DNA of 11,654 bases from the NCBI GenBank assembly GCA_023485185.1, contig JAMCZP010000309.1, positions 1 through 11,654 on the forward strand, read 5' to 3'. Positions within the stretch are counted from its first letter, which is position 1. The number at the start of each line of letters is the position of its first letter. Below the pieces are notes generated by a model. That model made no database searches. It saw only the letters and a list, made by a program, of their open reading frames with translations, and was not told the DNA's origin. The translations under genes were made by a program, and so were the position numbers. The stretch comes from Gammaproteobacteria bacterium. Its GTDB lineage: Bacteria > Pseudomonadota > Gammaproteobacteria > Pseudomonadales > Halomonadaceae. Of this stretch, positions 1 to 7,744 are shown piece after piece.

Positions 1-366
1 GCCTTCGTCATCGCCAGTGGACTCAAAACCCGTCGAGGTAAACGTGGCCGTTGGGTACTCGCTGGCATTTAGGAAGTCGTCGCTCAAAATATGACGATCA
101 CGTTCAGCATGATTACTGTTCAGGCTGCTTACCTGAACTTCAAGCTCAACGGATGAAGCATCAAGGTCTTCAGGGTCGTAAGAGAACTGACCATCAAACT
201 CTTCGAAGCTACCCAGAATGTAAGAGTAACCCAAGTGATTAATTTTGAATTGAATAAACGCGTGCTGACCTTCGATATCAATCTGATAATCATCCGCCTG
301 CGCCTGGCTCAAGGGTACTAGTGCTACCGCGGCGATAGCAGATGCAAATGCTGTCTTCTTGAACAT
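1..366 (-). CDS. yceI: YceI family periplasmic protein (3' end outside the window)
   Basis: Only the first 122 codons lie in the window; the C-terminal part continues beyond position 1. I read it from ATG at 364-366, preceded by a good ribosome binding site (AGGAG, 9 bases upstream). Residues 1-24 form a typical Sec signal peptide: two lysines, a hydrophobic Ala/Val/Leu core and an AQA cleavage site before DDYQID, so the protein should be exported to the periplasm. The mature part carries hallmark YceI features: EGQHAFIQFKINHLGYS near residues 32-48, then NHAERDRHILSDDF and YPTATFTSTGF. YceI proteins are lipocalin-like beta barrels that bind long-chain isoprenoids such as polyprenyl or ubiquinone-like molecules; the E. 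coli protein is about 191 residues. It follows a cytochrome b561 gene by 102 bases, as yceI follows yceJ in E. coli, which suggests a shared quinone-related role. That role is inferred. Confidence 0.93.
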   Translation of the reverse strand, partial: MFKKTAFASAIAAVALVPLSQAQADDYQIDIEGQHAFIQFKINHLGYSYILGSFEEFDGQFSYDPEDLDASSVELEVQVSSLNSNHAERDRHILSDDFLNASEYPTATFTSTGFESTGDDEG

Positions 367-468
367 ATTAAATCGCTCCTTGCTTTACTTAATTGGCACT
401 ACGAGTAGGCAATGATCACCCTCGCAGTGTATTGAAAATGTGTAAATCAATTCTTTGTAGTGAAGCGG

Positions 469-1041
469 CTACCGTACCACTTTATGATCGCTACGCTTGC
501 TGAGCACAGGATTCAACATACGCACTAACGTTTTATGACCATCTAACCAATGGTGCTTAATCGCGGCAAGCGCATGCCCTGCGGCTAAGATCATTAATGC
601 TAAAGCAGTGTACCAATGAATATCACCTGCCAAACTGGCCTGATTGGGTAACCCATGCAGCAGTGCAGGCACTTCAAACCAACCAAATACACTGATACCG
701 CGCCCATTAGCGGTAGAGATCAAATAGCCGCTAATCATTACCACCAATACAAGCACATAGAGTCCAATATGACCCAGGTGAGCTGCGATAGTTTCTAATC
801 GGCTACCCTCAGCTTTCGGTGTCGGCTGAACGAGACGCCATATCAAACGCGCCAACGTGGCAAACAGCAGTAATAGTCCAATTGAGCGATGTATCCAGGG
901 ACCTTGATTATACCAGGGGTCATAATAGCCTAGCCCGGTCATCCACCACCCCAGTGCGAACAGACCAATAATGGTCAGCGCGCTGAGCCAGTGAAACAGT
1001 ATGCTGACCAATCCCCATCCACTGCGACTATTGCGCCACAT
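469..1041 (-). CDS. Cytochrome b561 family inner-membrane protein (YceJ/CybB-like)
   Basis: A 190-residue integral membrane protein of the cytochrome b561 (bacterial diheme) family. It has four hydrophobic segments at about residues 12-34, 50-70, 89-110 and 141-163. Four histidines placed like the heme ligands of E. coli CybB are visible: H17 (in LFHWLS), H51 (in WIHRS), H142 (in GDIHWY) and H156 (in AAGHAL). The last two are 14 residues apart, as in CybB. Such proteins move electrons between quinol and periplasmic or membrane acceptors; the partner is not known here. I chose ATG at 1041 rather than the adjacent GTG at 1044 because the AAGGAAG ribosome binding site is 6 bases from the ATG. 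The next gene encodes a YceI protein with a signal peptide, the same pairing as yceJ-yceI, so the two probably form one transcript separate from metZ, whose terminator lies upstream. Confidence 0.92.
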   Translation of the reverse strand: MWRNSRSGWGLVSILFHWLSALTIIGLFALGWWMTGLGYYDPWYNQGPWIHRSIGLLLLFATLARLIWRLVQPTPKAEGSRLETIAAHLGHIGLYVLVLVVMISGYLISTANGRGISVFGWFEVPALLHGLPNQASLAGDIHWYTALALMILAAGHALAAIKHHWLDGHKTLVRMLNPVLSKRSDHKVVR

Positions 1042-1174
1042 CACTGTCTTCCTTATCCATCGCTATCTATTAGCGAAACGTTGATAGCAAAAGCATATCG
1101 CGTAATCGCAATGGTAACCGCTGAAAAAAGCAGAATGCTCCATTCGTAAAAACCACTGCTTATATCAAGCCGAT
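1042..1174 (-). promoter_or_regulatory. Presumed promoter region of the b561-yceI unit
   Basis: This stretch separates the metZ terminator from the cytochrome b561 gene, and both are read leftward, so a promoter for b561-yceI should lie here. It is AT-rich and contains T-rich tracts and a TATGCT hexamer (minus strand) that could serve as a -10 element, but I see no convincing -35 sequence at standard spacing. The assignment rests on position rather than a clear motif. Confidence 0.35.
1060..1088. repeat. Overlapping inverted repeats in the b561 leader
   Basis: TCGCTA at 1060-1065 and TAGCGA at 1071-1076 form a perfect 6-base inverted repeat with a 5-base loop. GCTATC at 1062-1067 also pairs with GATAGC at 1083-1088, so two alternative stems share one arm. 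The element lies 19-47 bases upstream of the cytochrome b561 start codon, in the probable 5' untranslated region or promoter. It could be an operator or an RNA hairpin, or a chance repeat. No run of T follows, so it is not a normal terminator. Confidence 0.3.
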
Positions 1175-1205
1175 AAAAAAACCGGCCAACGTTGTGGCCG
1201 GTTTT
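1175..1205 (-). terminator. Intrinsic terminator after metZ
   Basis: On the minus strand a perfect 10-base stem, AAAACCGGCC pairing with GGCCGGTTTT (1196-1205 with 1178-1187), encloses an 8-base loop. The T-run continues to 1175, giving seven Ts in a row. It starts 15 bases after the metZ stop codon. The GC-rich stem core followed by a U-tract is a textbook Rho-independent terminator and should end the purF-metZ transcript. In the opposite direction only four Ts follow the stem, so activity there would be weak. Confidence 0.9.
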
Positions 1206-1220
1206 GCTAAGCAAGCCCTG

Positions 1221-2450
1221 TTAGCGCACTGCCAATGCATCTAGCCCGCGGGCAAGATCACGCTGAATATCGTCCTGGCTCTCTAAGCCTACCGCAACAC
1301 GGATTAACCCGGGGGCGATACCGGCAGCGGCCTTTTGATCATCAGAGAGTCGACCATGTGTGGTGGTCGCAGGGTGGGTAATGGTGGTTTTGACATCGCC
1401 AAGATTACCGGTAATCGACAGCATGCGGGTCGCGTCAATCACTTGCCACGCAGCCTCTTGCCCACCCTTCACTTCAAATCCTAGTACCGCACCAAAGCCT
1501 TTTTGCTGGCGTTTCGCCAAGGCGTGCTGAGGATGGCTCTCTAGACCACTATAATAGACCTGGGCGACGGCCGGGTGCGCATGCAGCCAACGCGCCAGCG
1601 TTAGGGCATTTTCGCAGTGCGCCTGCATACGCAGCGACAAGGTTTCTAAACCCTTGGTAAAAATCCATGCATTGAAGGGACTCAGGCAGGGGCCACAGGT
1701 GCGCACCACGCCAAACACTTCTTCAAGTAGCGTGTGACTACCGACGACCGCCCCACCAATGGCACGGCCCTGGCCGTCTAGGTACTTGGTCGCCGAATGA
1801 ATGACCAAATCAGCGCCCAGTGCCAGCGGCTGCTGAAGCGCAGGGGTAAGAAAGCAGTTATCAATTGCCAATAGTGCGTCATGGCGTTTTGCTAACGCTG
1901 CCAGCGCTGGTATATCAGCAATTTCCGACAGCGGATTTGACGGCGTTTCAGCAAACAGCAAGCGCGTTTTTGGCGTGATTGCTGTTTGCCAGGCAGATAC
2001 ATTGGAAAGCTCGACATAGCGCGTAGTAATACCAAATTTACCTAGGTACTTGTCGAACAAGCTAACTGTGGAGCCGAACAGCGAGCGTGAGGCGACAATT
2101 TCATCACCCGCCGAAAGCAGCGCCAGCGCAGTCGATAAAATAGCCGACATTCCCGAGCTGGTCGCGACACAACGCTCGCCCCCTTCGAGTGCTGCCAAGC
2201 GACGCTCAAAGGTATGTACCGTAGGATTGGTAAAGCGTGAGTAAACATTGCCAGGCTCTTGCCCACCGAATTTACGCGCCGCTTCAGCAGCGCTTTCATA
2301 GACAAAGCTTGAGGTAGGAAAAATAGGCTCAGAGTGTTCCTGCTCGAAAGTGCGCTGATGGCCCGCACGAATCGCCAGTGTCTCTAATGACCACTCATCC
2401 TGGTAATTGTCTTTGTGGTGCTGGTTTTCCGGGTGCTTGTCATCATGCAT
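1221..2450 (-). CDS. metZ: O-succinylhomoserine sulfhydrylase
   Basis: A cytoplasmic, PLP-dependent Cys/Met metabolism enzyme of 409 residues. It should convert O-succinylhomoserine and sulfide directly to homocysteine, the direct-sulfhydrylation route to methionine. The PLP lysine is K222 in HSATKYLDGQGR. YSRFTNPT (70-77), SSGMSAI (98-104), ETPSNPL (168-174), DNCFLTPALQQPL (197-209) and LGDVKTTITHPATTTHGRLS near the C-terminus are close to Pseudomonas MetZ. Related enzymes such as cystathionine gamma-synthase (MetB), cystathionine beta-lyase (MetC) and methionine gamma-lyase share the fold; the THPATTTHGRLS region and the purF linkage favour MetZ. Residues 1-18 are very hydrophilic and rich in His, Asp, Asn, Gln and Lys, not obviously part of the catalytic fold. 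The ATG is 12 bases after purF, and its AGGAG site overlaps the purF stop codon, so the two are probably co-transcribed. Confidence 0.94.
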   Translation of the reverse strand: MHDDKHPENQHHKDNYQDEWSLETLAIRAGHQRTFEQEHSEPIFPTSSFVYESAAEAARKFGGQEPGNVYSRFTNPTVHTFERRLAALEGGERCVATSSGMSAILSTALALLSAGDEIVASRSLFGSTVSLFDKYLGKFGITTRYVELSNVSAWQTAITPKTRLLFAETPSNPLSEIADIPALAALAKRHDALLAIDNCFLTPALQQPLALGADLVIHSATKYLDGQGRAIGGAVVGSHTLLEEVFGVVRTCGPCLSPFNAWIFTKGLETLSLRMQAHCENALTLARWLHAHPAVAQVYYSGLESHPQHALAKRQQKGFGAVLGFEVKGGQEAAWQVIDATRMLSITGNLGDVKTTITHPATTTHGRLSDDQKAAAGIAPGLIRVAVGLESQDDIQRDLARGLDALAVR

Positions 2451-2462
2451 AAACTTTAACTC

Positions 2463-3983
2463 CTAATCGTCCAGGTCATCATCCTGATTATGCATATCGA
2501 CCAAGGCATGGTCACCGGCACTCTGATCCTTGGCGGAATCGTTACGGCTAGCTTCCAAAGCAGCCAAGTAGGCATCGTCAATGTCACCGGTCACGTAGTT
2601 GCCATCAAACACTGAGCAATCGAACTCTTCCATTTCTGGATTCACTTCTCGGCAGGCCGCTTTCAGATCTTCCAGGTTTTGATAGAAGATGCGATCAGCG
2701 CCAATCAGGTCGCCTACTTCCTGCTCGGTGCGGCCATGGGCAATTAATTCTGACGCAGCGGGCATGTCGATGCCATAAACGTTGGGGAAACGCACGGGCG
2801 GCGCCGCTGAAGCAAAATAGACCTTACGCGCACCTGCATCACGGGCCATCTGAATAATCTGCTTACAGGTGGTACCGCGGACAATGGAATCATCCACGAG
2901 CAAGACGTTTTTACCGTTAAACTCAACATCAATGGCATTGAGCTTTTGGCGTACCGATTTTTTACGCTGGGTCTGCCCCGGCATAATAAAGGTGCGGCCA
3001 ATATAGCGGTTCTTCATAAACCCTTCGCGATAGGTCACCCCAAGGTGCTGCGCCATCTCAAGGGCTGAAGTCCGCGACGTGTCTGGAATCGGAATAACCA
3101 CATCGATATCATGATCCGGCCACTCATTTAAAATGCGGTCGCCCAACTTGCGCCCCATCTGCATGCGGGTACCGTAAACATAAGCGCCATCCAACAGCGA
3201 ATCAGGGCGCGCTAAATAGACATGCTCAAAAATACATGAACGCAGTTGCGGGCGATCAGCACACACCTGAGTGTGAATATTGCCTTCCATATCGACAAAA
3301 ATAGCTTCACCAGGCGAGAGGTCACGCTCAAGCTCGAAGCCGCCAACATCCAGCGCGACGGATTCTGATGCAATCATCACTGCCTGGCCGCTCTCTTCTT
3401 CGCGGGTGCCAAACACCACAGGGCGAATACCGAAGGGGTCGCGGAACGCCACCATGCCAAAGCCGTTAATAATCGCTACTGCCGCATAGCCACCTTTACA
3501 GCGTCGATGCACACGGCGCACGGCGTCAAAAATATCTTCCGCTTCCAGGTGCAGGCCCTGCTTGCCCAGCTCATGGGCAAACACATTGAGCAGCACTTCA
3601 GAATCGGAACTGGTGTTGATGTGACGCAAATCGGTGGAAAAAAGCTCCTGCTTCAACTGCTCTGAGTTGGTCAGGTTGCCGTTATGCGCCAGCGCAATAC
3701 CGTAAGGAGAGTTAACATAAAAGGGCTGAGACTCAGCTTCACTGGATGAACCTGCCGTAGGGTAACGGACGTGACCAATACCCAGGTTACCTTTTAAGCG
3801 AGCCATATGACGGGTGTGAAAGACATCGCGCACTAAGCCATTACTTTTGCGCAGTAGGAAGCGTCCCTCGCTCCATGTCATCATGCCGGCAGCGTCCTGG
3901 CCACGATGCTGAAGTACGGTCAGAGCATCATAGATTCCCTGATTTACCGCCTGCTTGCCCAGAAGGCCTACTATACCGCACAT
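2463..3983 (-). CDS. purF: Amidophosphoribosyltransferase (glutamine PRPP amidotransferase)
   Basis: A cytoplasmic enzyme that makes 5-phosphoribosylamine from PRPP and glutamine, the first committed step of purine synthesis. The 506 residues match the E. coli-type enzyme. Cys2 in MCGIVGLLG is the N-terminal nucleophile exposed after Met removal. The glutaminase domain continues with HRGQDAAG (26-33), GHVRYPTAG (70-78), HNGNLTN (100-106) and SSDSEV (125-130). The phosphoribosyltransferase domain has the flexible loop [10 protein letters not shown] (324-333) and the PRPP-binding motif [13 protein letters not shown] (360-372). The last 20 or so residues form an acidic tail ending QDDDLDD, which looks disordered. 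No Fe-S cluster cysteine pattern or propeptide of the Bacillus type is seen. GAGGT lies 7 bases before the ATG. The gene sits 127 bases after cvpA in a leader with repeats (described separately) and 12 bases before metZ. Confidence 0.97.
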   Translation of the reverse strand: MCGIVGLLGKQAVNQGIYDALTVLQHRGQDAAGMMTWSEGRFLLRKSNGLVRDVFHTRHMARLKGNLGIGHVRYPTAGSSSEAESQPFYVNSPYGIALAHNGNLTNSEQLKQELFSTDLRHINTSSDSEVLLNVFAHELGKQGLHLEAEDIFDAVRRVHRRCKGGYAAVAIINGFGMVAFRDPFGIRPVVFGTREEESGQAVMIASESVALDVGGFELERDLSPGEAIFVDMEGNIHTQVCADRPQLRSCIFEHVYLARPDSLLDGAYVYGTRMQMGRKLGDRILNEWPDHDIDVVIPIPDTSRTSALEMAQHLGVTYREGFMKNRYIGRTFIMPGQTQRKKSVRQKLNAIDVEFNGKNVLLVDDSIVRGTTCKQIIQMARDAGARKVYFASAAPPVRFPNVYGIDMPAASELIAHGRTEQEVGDLIGADRIFYQNLEDLKAACREVNPEMEEFDCSVFDGNYVTGDIDDAYLAALEASRNDSAKDQSAGDHALVDMHNQDDDLDD

Positions 3984-4009
3984 TCACGTTACCTCGCTTA
4001 ATGCCCTGG

Positions 4010-4032
4010 CTTACCTAAGTCACTTACCTAAG
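4010..4032. repeat. Tandem 10-base direct repeat in the purF leader
   Basis: CTTACCTAAG occurs at 4010-4019 and again, identically, at 4023-4032, separated by TCA, so the period is 13 bases. Each copy is itself an interrupted palindrome (CTTA-CC-TAAG). The element lies 27-49 bases upstream of the purF start codon, where a promoter, operator or untranslated leader is expected. The paired symmetrical half-sites resemble a protein-binding site, but I do not recognise the motif and it does not match the E. coli PurR operator consensus. Confidence 0.5.
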
Positions 4033-4062
4033 CAAGCCCGTACGTTCGTAGAATGGTGTGTT

Positions 4063-4083
4063 CAACAGGCCAACACCTGTTGG
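4063..4083. repeat. Inverted repeat between cvpA and purF
   Basis: CAACAGG at 4063-4069 pairs with CCTGTTG at 4076-4082 across a 6-base loop, a perfect 7-base stem. The loop bases CCAACA are also complementary to TGTTGG at 4078-4083, and GGTGT at 4055-4059 to ACACC at 4073-4077, so alternative pairings exist. No T-run follows on either strand, which argues against an intrinsic terminator. A protein-binding site or an RNA structure in the purF leader is possible. Confidence 0.4.
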
Positions 4084-4110
4084 TGTAACTTAGTACTTTT
4101 AACCCGACCT

Positions 4111-4659
4111 TTAAGCCCCATCGCGGGGACGAAGTTCGGGTAAAGAAATATCGCGCAAGGATGCCGGCGCATCAGGCAGCTCTCGATCCCATTGATCTAG
4201 CTGGCTAACCGCCCAATCGCGTAGTTGAATAAAGGTGGGTCGCAGCTCAGCTTCTTGCCACGCCTGTAGCTCAGACAAAGGCGTGAGCGTAATCAGCACG
4301 GTAGCAATGAGCAGGATGACCGCACCGCGCGCAACGCCAAAAGCGGCCCCCGCGACGCGATTTAAAAGCCCCATACCTACCCACTCAACCGCTGCATGTA
4401 CCAAGCGAATAACAATGCCGCACAGCAAGATCACCGCGAAAATAACCAGCACAAACGCCAACACTAACCGGGCGTCAGAGCTTTCAATAAATCCGCTCAT
4501 CAATTCAGCGACCGGTTCTGCAATAACCCGGGCCACCATGAGTGCAACGACCCAAGCAGCTAAACCCAATGCTTCGCGAACGAACCCTCGTACAAAACCG
4601 GCCAGCATAGATAACGCCAGCACGGCTAAAAAAACTGCATCAATCCAGGTTAACGCCAT
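4111..4659 (-). CDS. cvpA: CvpA family inner-membrane protein
   Basis: A 182-residue polytopic membrane protein; the E. coli homologue has 162 residues. Four hydrophobic segments are visible at about residues 4-22, 30-48, 64-87 and 102-127, with the family-typical start WIDAVFLAVLALSMLAGFVRGFVREALGL and the GxxNRxxGAxFGxxRG pattern around 97-112 (GLLNRVAGAAFGVARG). The last 50 residues form a soluble tail. CvpA is needed for colicin V export in E. coli and has been linked to envelope homeostasis; its molecular activity is not established. The start lies 3 bases after the dedD stop codon with only a weak AAGAGA site, so translation is probably coupled to dedD. Placement between dedD and purF matches the conserved order. 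Confidence 0.93.
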   Translation of the reverse strand: MALTWIDAVFLAVLALSMLAGFVRGFVREALGLAAWVVALMVARVIAEPVAELMSGFIESSDARLVLAFVLVIFAVILLCGIVIRLVHAAVEWVGMGLLNRVAGAAFGVARGAVILLIATVLITLTPLSELQAWQEAELRPTFIQLRDWAVSQLDQWDRELPDAPASLRDISLPELRPRDGA

Positions 4660-4662
4660 CGT

Positions 4663-5364
4663 TTAGTCTCTTACCCGCACGAGAAGACCTTGCACATTGG
4701 CTCGCTCTTTAATGGATGTCATGGCAGCCTCGCCATCTTCAGAGGTGGCATAAGGCCCCACAAACACCGTGGTCATATTGTTATCACGCTGACGCTGATA
4801 CACAGTAAAGCCCTCGCCAGAAAGCTGCTCACTCAACCGACCGGCGTTGGACGCGTCGCCAAAGCTACCCACTTGCACCGCCCATTCACCCTGAGCGCTA
4901 GAAGGACTTGGTGAACTTGGTGCAGAGCCACTTGAGCCGCTTCCACTGCTCGCAGTGCCACTGCTGGTATTATTGGCTGCCACCAAATCCGCGATTGGGT
5001 CACTAGTAGGCGTTGCAGGCTCATCAGGTTCGCTCGAACCAGCGGCTTCGGCAGTCGTGGGCGGTTCGCGGGAAGTATCTATTTGATCGGTTTGTGGCAG
5101 CCGCGGCGTGGCCTCAATCGCATCAAGGCTCTCTTCCCCATCATCGCTCGGCGTTGATGACAAAATGGGATCATTAATAGAGGCGGGCCGTTCAGGCGCA
5201 GGAACGTCACGGCGCTCCACCGCCACTGGCTGCTCTATAATAAAGCTCGGTTGCGGGCGTTCTTCCCGAGGTGCTGGATCACTCATCAACCATGGCACAA
5301 AAATCGCCAGTAGCGCGAGTAGAATGACAATACCGCTAATGCGTTCCGTTTTACCGTATTTCAT
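4663..5364 (-). CDS. dedD: SPOR-domain cell-division protein (DedD-like)
   Basis: A 233-residue single-pass inner-membrane protein. After a short basic N-terminus comes one membrane segment at about residues 9-27 (SGIVILLALLAIFVPWL). Then follows a long periplasmic linker rich in Pro, Ser, Thr, Glu and Asp, including an almost pure Ser/Gly/Ala/Pro stretch at about 134-157. The C-terminal SPOR domain (about 160-232) carries WAVQVGSFGDASNAGRLSEQL and VFVGPYATSEDGEAAM. SPOR domains bind denuded glycan strands of septal peptidoglycan, so the protein should localise to the division site. I start at ATG 5364 because GGAG lies 6 bases upstream; in-frame ATGs at 5376 and 5388 are possible but have poorer sites. 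The start overlaps the end of folC by 14 bases. The position between folC and cvpA is that of E. coli dedD. Confidence 0.92.
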   Translation of the reverse strand: MKYGKTERISGIVILLALLAIFVPWLMSDPAPREERPQPSFIIEQPVAVERRDVPAPERPASINDPILSSTPSDDGEESLDAIEATPRLPQTDQIDTSREPPTTAEAAGSSEPDEPATPTSDPIADLVAANNTSSGTASSGSGSSGSAPSSPSPSSAQGEWAVQVGSFGDASNAGRLSEQLSGEGFTVYQRQRDNNMTTVFVGPYATSEDGEAAMTSIKERANVQGLLVRVRD

Positions 5365-6709
5365 TTCCGTCTCCATCAAGCGAAGCAACGCCTGTTGGCA
5401 GTGGCAGAGCTAACAGTGCCGCTACTGTAAAGAACGACCCGGTTGCCAAGACACGATCATTGGGCGTTAACACGTTCGCTAACCAGTGGACACCTTCTTC
5501 TGGCGTCTCGGTGCAAATGTGAACCCGCCCTCCCTGAGCACTAATACGTTGAGACAACTCCTTCGCCTGGCAGCCTCGCTCTCCAGGCAACGTTACACAA
5601 ATCCAATCGTCTATGCGTGATGCTAATGCTTTAATCACACCTTCCATATCTTTATCATTCAACATACCGATCAGACACCACTGCCGACCACCTTTCGGCG
5701 GTGAAGGCAAATGTTTCGCGACATATTCAGCGGCATGAGGGTTATGGCCCACATCCAAGCACCATGGGCCAACCCACTGTAAGCGCCCCGGTAGTTGAAC
5801 GGTACTCAACGCCTTCTGAACAGCCGCTTTTTCTAACGCCAACCCAGTTAGCGCAAGCGCTTGTAATGCAGTCGCGGCATTATCAATCGGCAACCCAGGG
5901 TCAGGCAGCCCCTTAATCTCAAGACAGCTGCCATCGGCCTGCTGCCCCTGCCAGCGCCATTCGGCTGACGCTTCAGGCGAGGAATAGCGCTGAAAGTGCT
6001 TACCTAATATATAGGCAGGTGCCGCTAGCGCTTCTGCACATTCAGCAACGCTATCGGGTAACTGTTGACTTCCCAACACAGCGGGACGTCCAGGCCGAAA
6101 AATACCGGCTTTCTCACGGCCAATTTGCGCAAGGTCAGTACCTAAAAAATTAGCGTGATCCTGAGCAATGGTGGTAACGATGGCAACATCTGCATCAATA
6201 ATATTAACTGCATCCAGCCTACCGCCAAGCCCTACCTCAAGCACCGCCACATCAAGCTCAGCCTTGGCCAAACACCACAGCCCACAAAGCGTGCCTGCTT
6301 CAAAATAGGTCAGGCTAATTTCAGGCGCCTGCAAGCGCGCGCGCTCAACCTGTTCAAACCCCTGCACAAGCAGTTGATCATCCGCTTCAAGGCCGTCGAT
6401 GTTGACGCGCTCGTTATAGCGCAACAAATGGGGAGAGGTATAAGTGCCCACTCGCTGACCATGCGCGCGAGCAATACAATCAATCATGGCAAGGGTTGAG
6501 CCCTTGCCATTTGTGCCAGCCACGGTAATAACGCAGGGGGCGATGGAGCCGTTAAGAAGCCCCATTCGATTGGCTACTTGTGAAACGCGCTCCAGCCCCA
6601 TATCGATCCCGACCGGATGCAACGTTTCCAAGTGCTGGAGCCACTGCTGCAACGAGTAGCTCGGCAAAGAGTGCGGCGGTAGAGAGTGTGGTTCCAAAGT
6701 CTCAGGCAT
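5351..6709 (-). CDS. folC: Bifunctional dihydrofolate synthase / folylpolyglutamate synthase
   Basis: A cytoplasmic Mur-ligase-fold enzyme of 452 residues that adds glutamate to dihydropteroate and then to reduced folates, using ATP. The P-loop AGTNGKGST is at 64-72, followed by [16 protein letters not shown] (91-106), [13 protein letters not shown] (157-169), DHANFLG (184-190) and [10 protein letters not shown] (196-205), whose Lys200 is in the position of the carbamylated metal-bridging lysine. LPGRLQW (307-313), DVGHNPHA (319-326), GMLNDKD (348-354) and GSFFTVA (424-430) complete the C-terminal domain. The frame is open 53 codons further upstream inside accD, but that extension is basic and unlike FolC; the ATG at 6709 gives the usual length. 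The start overlaps the accD stop region by 8 bases and lacks a clear ribosome binding site, so translational coupling to accD is likely. An N-terminal [15 protein letters not shown] near-repeat (7-21) precedes the conserved part. Confidence 0.95.
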   Translation of the reverse strand: MPETLEPHSLPPHSLPSYSLQQWLQHLETLHPVGIDMGLERVSQVANRMGLLNGSIAPCVITVAGTNGKGSTLAMIDCIARAHGQRVGTYTSPHLLRYNERVNIDGLEADDQLLVQGFEQVERARLQAPEISLTYFEAGTLCGLWCLAKAELDVAVLEVGLGGRLDAVNIIDADVAIVTTIAQDHANFLGTDLAQIGREKAGIFRPGRPAVLGSQQLPDSVAECAEALAAPAYILGKHFQRYSSPEASAEWRWQGQQADGSCLEIKGLPDPGLPIDNAATALQALALTGLALEKAAVQKALSTVQLPGRLQWVGPWCLDVGHNPHAAEYVAKHLPSPPKGGRQWCLIGMLNDKDMEGVIKALASRIDDWICVTLPGERGCQAKELSQRISAQGGRVHICTETPEEGVHWLANVLTPNDRVLATGSFFTVAALLALPLPTGVASLDGDGNEIR

Positions 6710-7721
6710 TGCGCGAATGGTCGTCACTCTTAGCAGTAGTGGTGTCACTCTGTGACGTTTCTGCCGTGTGTAACGTCGTTTCTGCTGCGTCTGCCAATGT
6801 GGCCTCTTCAACAATAGGCTCAGCCACATCCGCTTCCACAACGTCCAGCGAACTATCCAGCACAGCATCTTGATGCGTTAGCTTGCGCAAAATGCTACCT
6901 ACGCGCGCGCGCATTTCATGACGATGCACAATCATATCGACAGTGCCGTGTTCAAGCAGAAACTCACTGCGCTGAAACCCTTCAGGCAAGGTTTCACGCA
7001 CGGTCTGCTCAATAACCCTAGGGCCAGCGAAACCAATCAAGGCATTGGGTTCAGCGATATTCAAATCACCCAACATGGCCAGCGACGCTGAAACACCACC
7101 GAATACGGGGTCTGTCAGCACTGAAATATACGGCACGCCCTCTTGCTTAAGCTTCTCAAGCGCGGCTGACGTTTTAGCCATCTGCATCAGCGAGAAAAGT
7201 GCTTCCTGCATGCGTGCGCCACCTGAGGCAGCAAAGCACACCAGCGGAATATTCTCCTCCAGTGCTAAGGTCGCTGCGCGTACAAACTTCTCGCCTACCA
7301 CAGCACCCATTGAGCCGCCCATAAAGGTAAACTCAAAGGCAACGGCCACAACAGGCAGACCATCCAGCTCGCCGCGCATGGCTACCAGCGCATCTTTCTC
7401 GCCAGTATCTTTTTGCGCCGCGGTCAGGCGATCTTTGTATTTTTTGGAGTCACGAAACTTCAATCGATCATTAGGCTCGATTTCCGCTGCGATCTCTTCG
7501 CGTCCTGCTTTATCCAAGAACCAGTCCAAGCGTTTACGCGCCGTTAAGCGCAGATGATGATTGCACTTAGGGCAAACGCTATTGTGTTTCTCTAACTCGG
7601 GAAGGTAGAGAACCGCTTCGCACTTGGGACATTTACGCCAGAGGCCGTCGGGCACACTGGCACGACGGTCTTTACGCTGGATACGACCCATTGAGGGCAC
7701 GATCTTGTCTAACCAGCTCAT
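6702..7721 (-). CDS. accD: Acetyl-CoA carboxylase carboxyltransferase subunit beta
   Basis: A cytoplasmic 339-residue protein forming, with AccA, the carboxyltransferase that moves CO2 from carboxybiotin to acetyl-CoA, giving malonyl-CoA for fatty acid synthesis. The N-terminal four-cysteine zinc finger is complete: C31, C34, C50 and C53 (CPKC...CPKC). The crotonase-fold core has [17 protein letters not shown] (129-145), [19 protein letters not shown] (166-184), [11 protein letters not shown] (203-213) and [11 protein letters not shown] (230-240). The E. coli protein has 304 residues; here about 45 extra residues after position 290 form an Ala/Glu/Asp/Thr-rich, probably disordered tail. The gene starts 94 bases after trpA, so it may have its own promoter. 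Its ribosome binding site is weak (GGAAG, 10 bases from ATG). The stop codon overlaps the folC start. Confidence 0.97.
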   Translation of the reverse strand: MSWLDKIVPSMGRIQRKDRRASVPDGLWRKCPKCEAVLYLPELEKHNSVCPKCNHHLRLTARKRLDWFLDKAGREEIAAEIEPNDRLKFRDSKKYKDRLTAAQKDTGEKDALVAMRGELDGLPVVAVAFEFTFMGGSMGAVVGEKFVRAATLALEENIPLVCFAASGGARMQEALFSLMQMAKTSAALEKLKQEGVPYISVLTDPVFGGVSASLAMLGDLNIAEPNALIGFAGPRVIEQTVRETLPEGFQRSEFLLEHGTVDMIVHRHEMRARVGSILRKLTHQDAVLDSSLDVVEADVAEPIVEEATLADAAETTLHTAETSQSDTTTAKSDDHSRNA

Positions 7722-7744
7722 ATCAAAAAGGCTTCCGTTTTACG

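Noticed and set aside
51..242. 63-codon plus-strand frame at the left edge
   Set aside because: It is antisense to the YceI gene, whose signal peptide and conserved motifs are clear on the minus strand.
2451..2462. SAM riboswitch or own promoter for metZ
   Set aside because: Only 12 bases separate purF from metZ, which leaves no room; the gene appears to be read from the purF transcript.
3984..4110. PurR-type operator or purine riboswitch before purF
   Set aside because: No sequence close to the E. coli PurR consensus and no recognisable purine aptamer; only the unassigned repeats are visible.
4098..4140. Terminator at the end of cvpA formed by CCCC/GGGG and CCCGA/TCGGG pairs
   Set aside because: The stems overlap the last cvpA codons and the following bases are TTAAAAGT rather than a T-run, so termination is not supported.
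4235..4666. 143-codon plus-strand frame opposite cvpA
   Set aside because: Antisense to a well-supported gene, low-complexity Thr/Ala/Ser composition and no family resemblance.
6710..6868. Upstream in-frame extension of folC by 53 codons inside accD
   Set aside because: The extra sequence is strongly basic, unlike any FolC N-terminus, and is the shadow of the accD tail; ATG at 6709 gives the usual family length.
7045..7557. Long open frame (170 codons) on the plus strand opposite accD
   Set aside because: It lies fully antisense to a conserved enzyme, has Ser/Ala-rich composition typical of reverse-frame reading and no recognisable domain.
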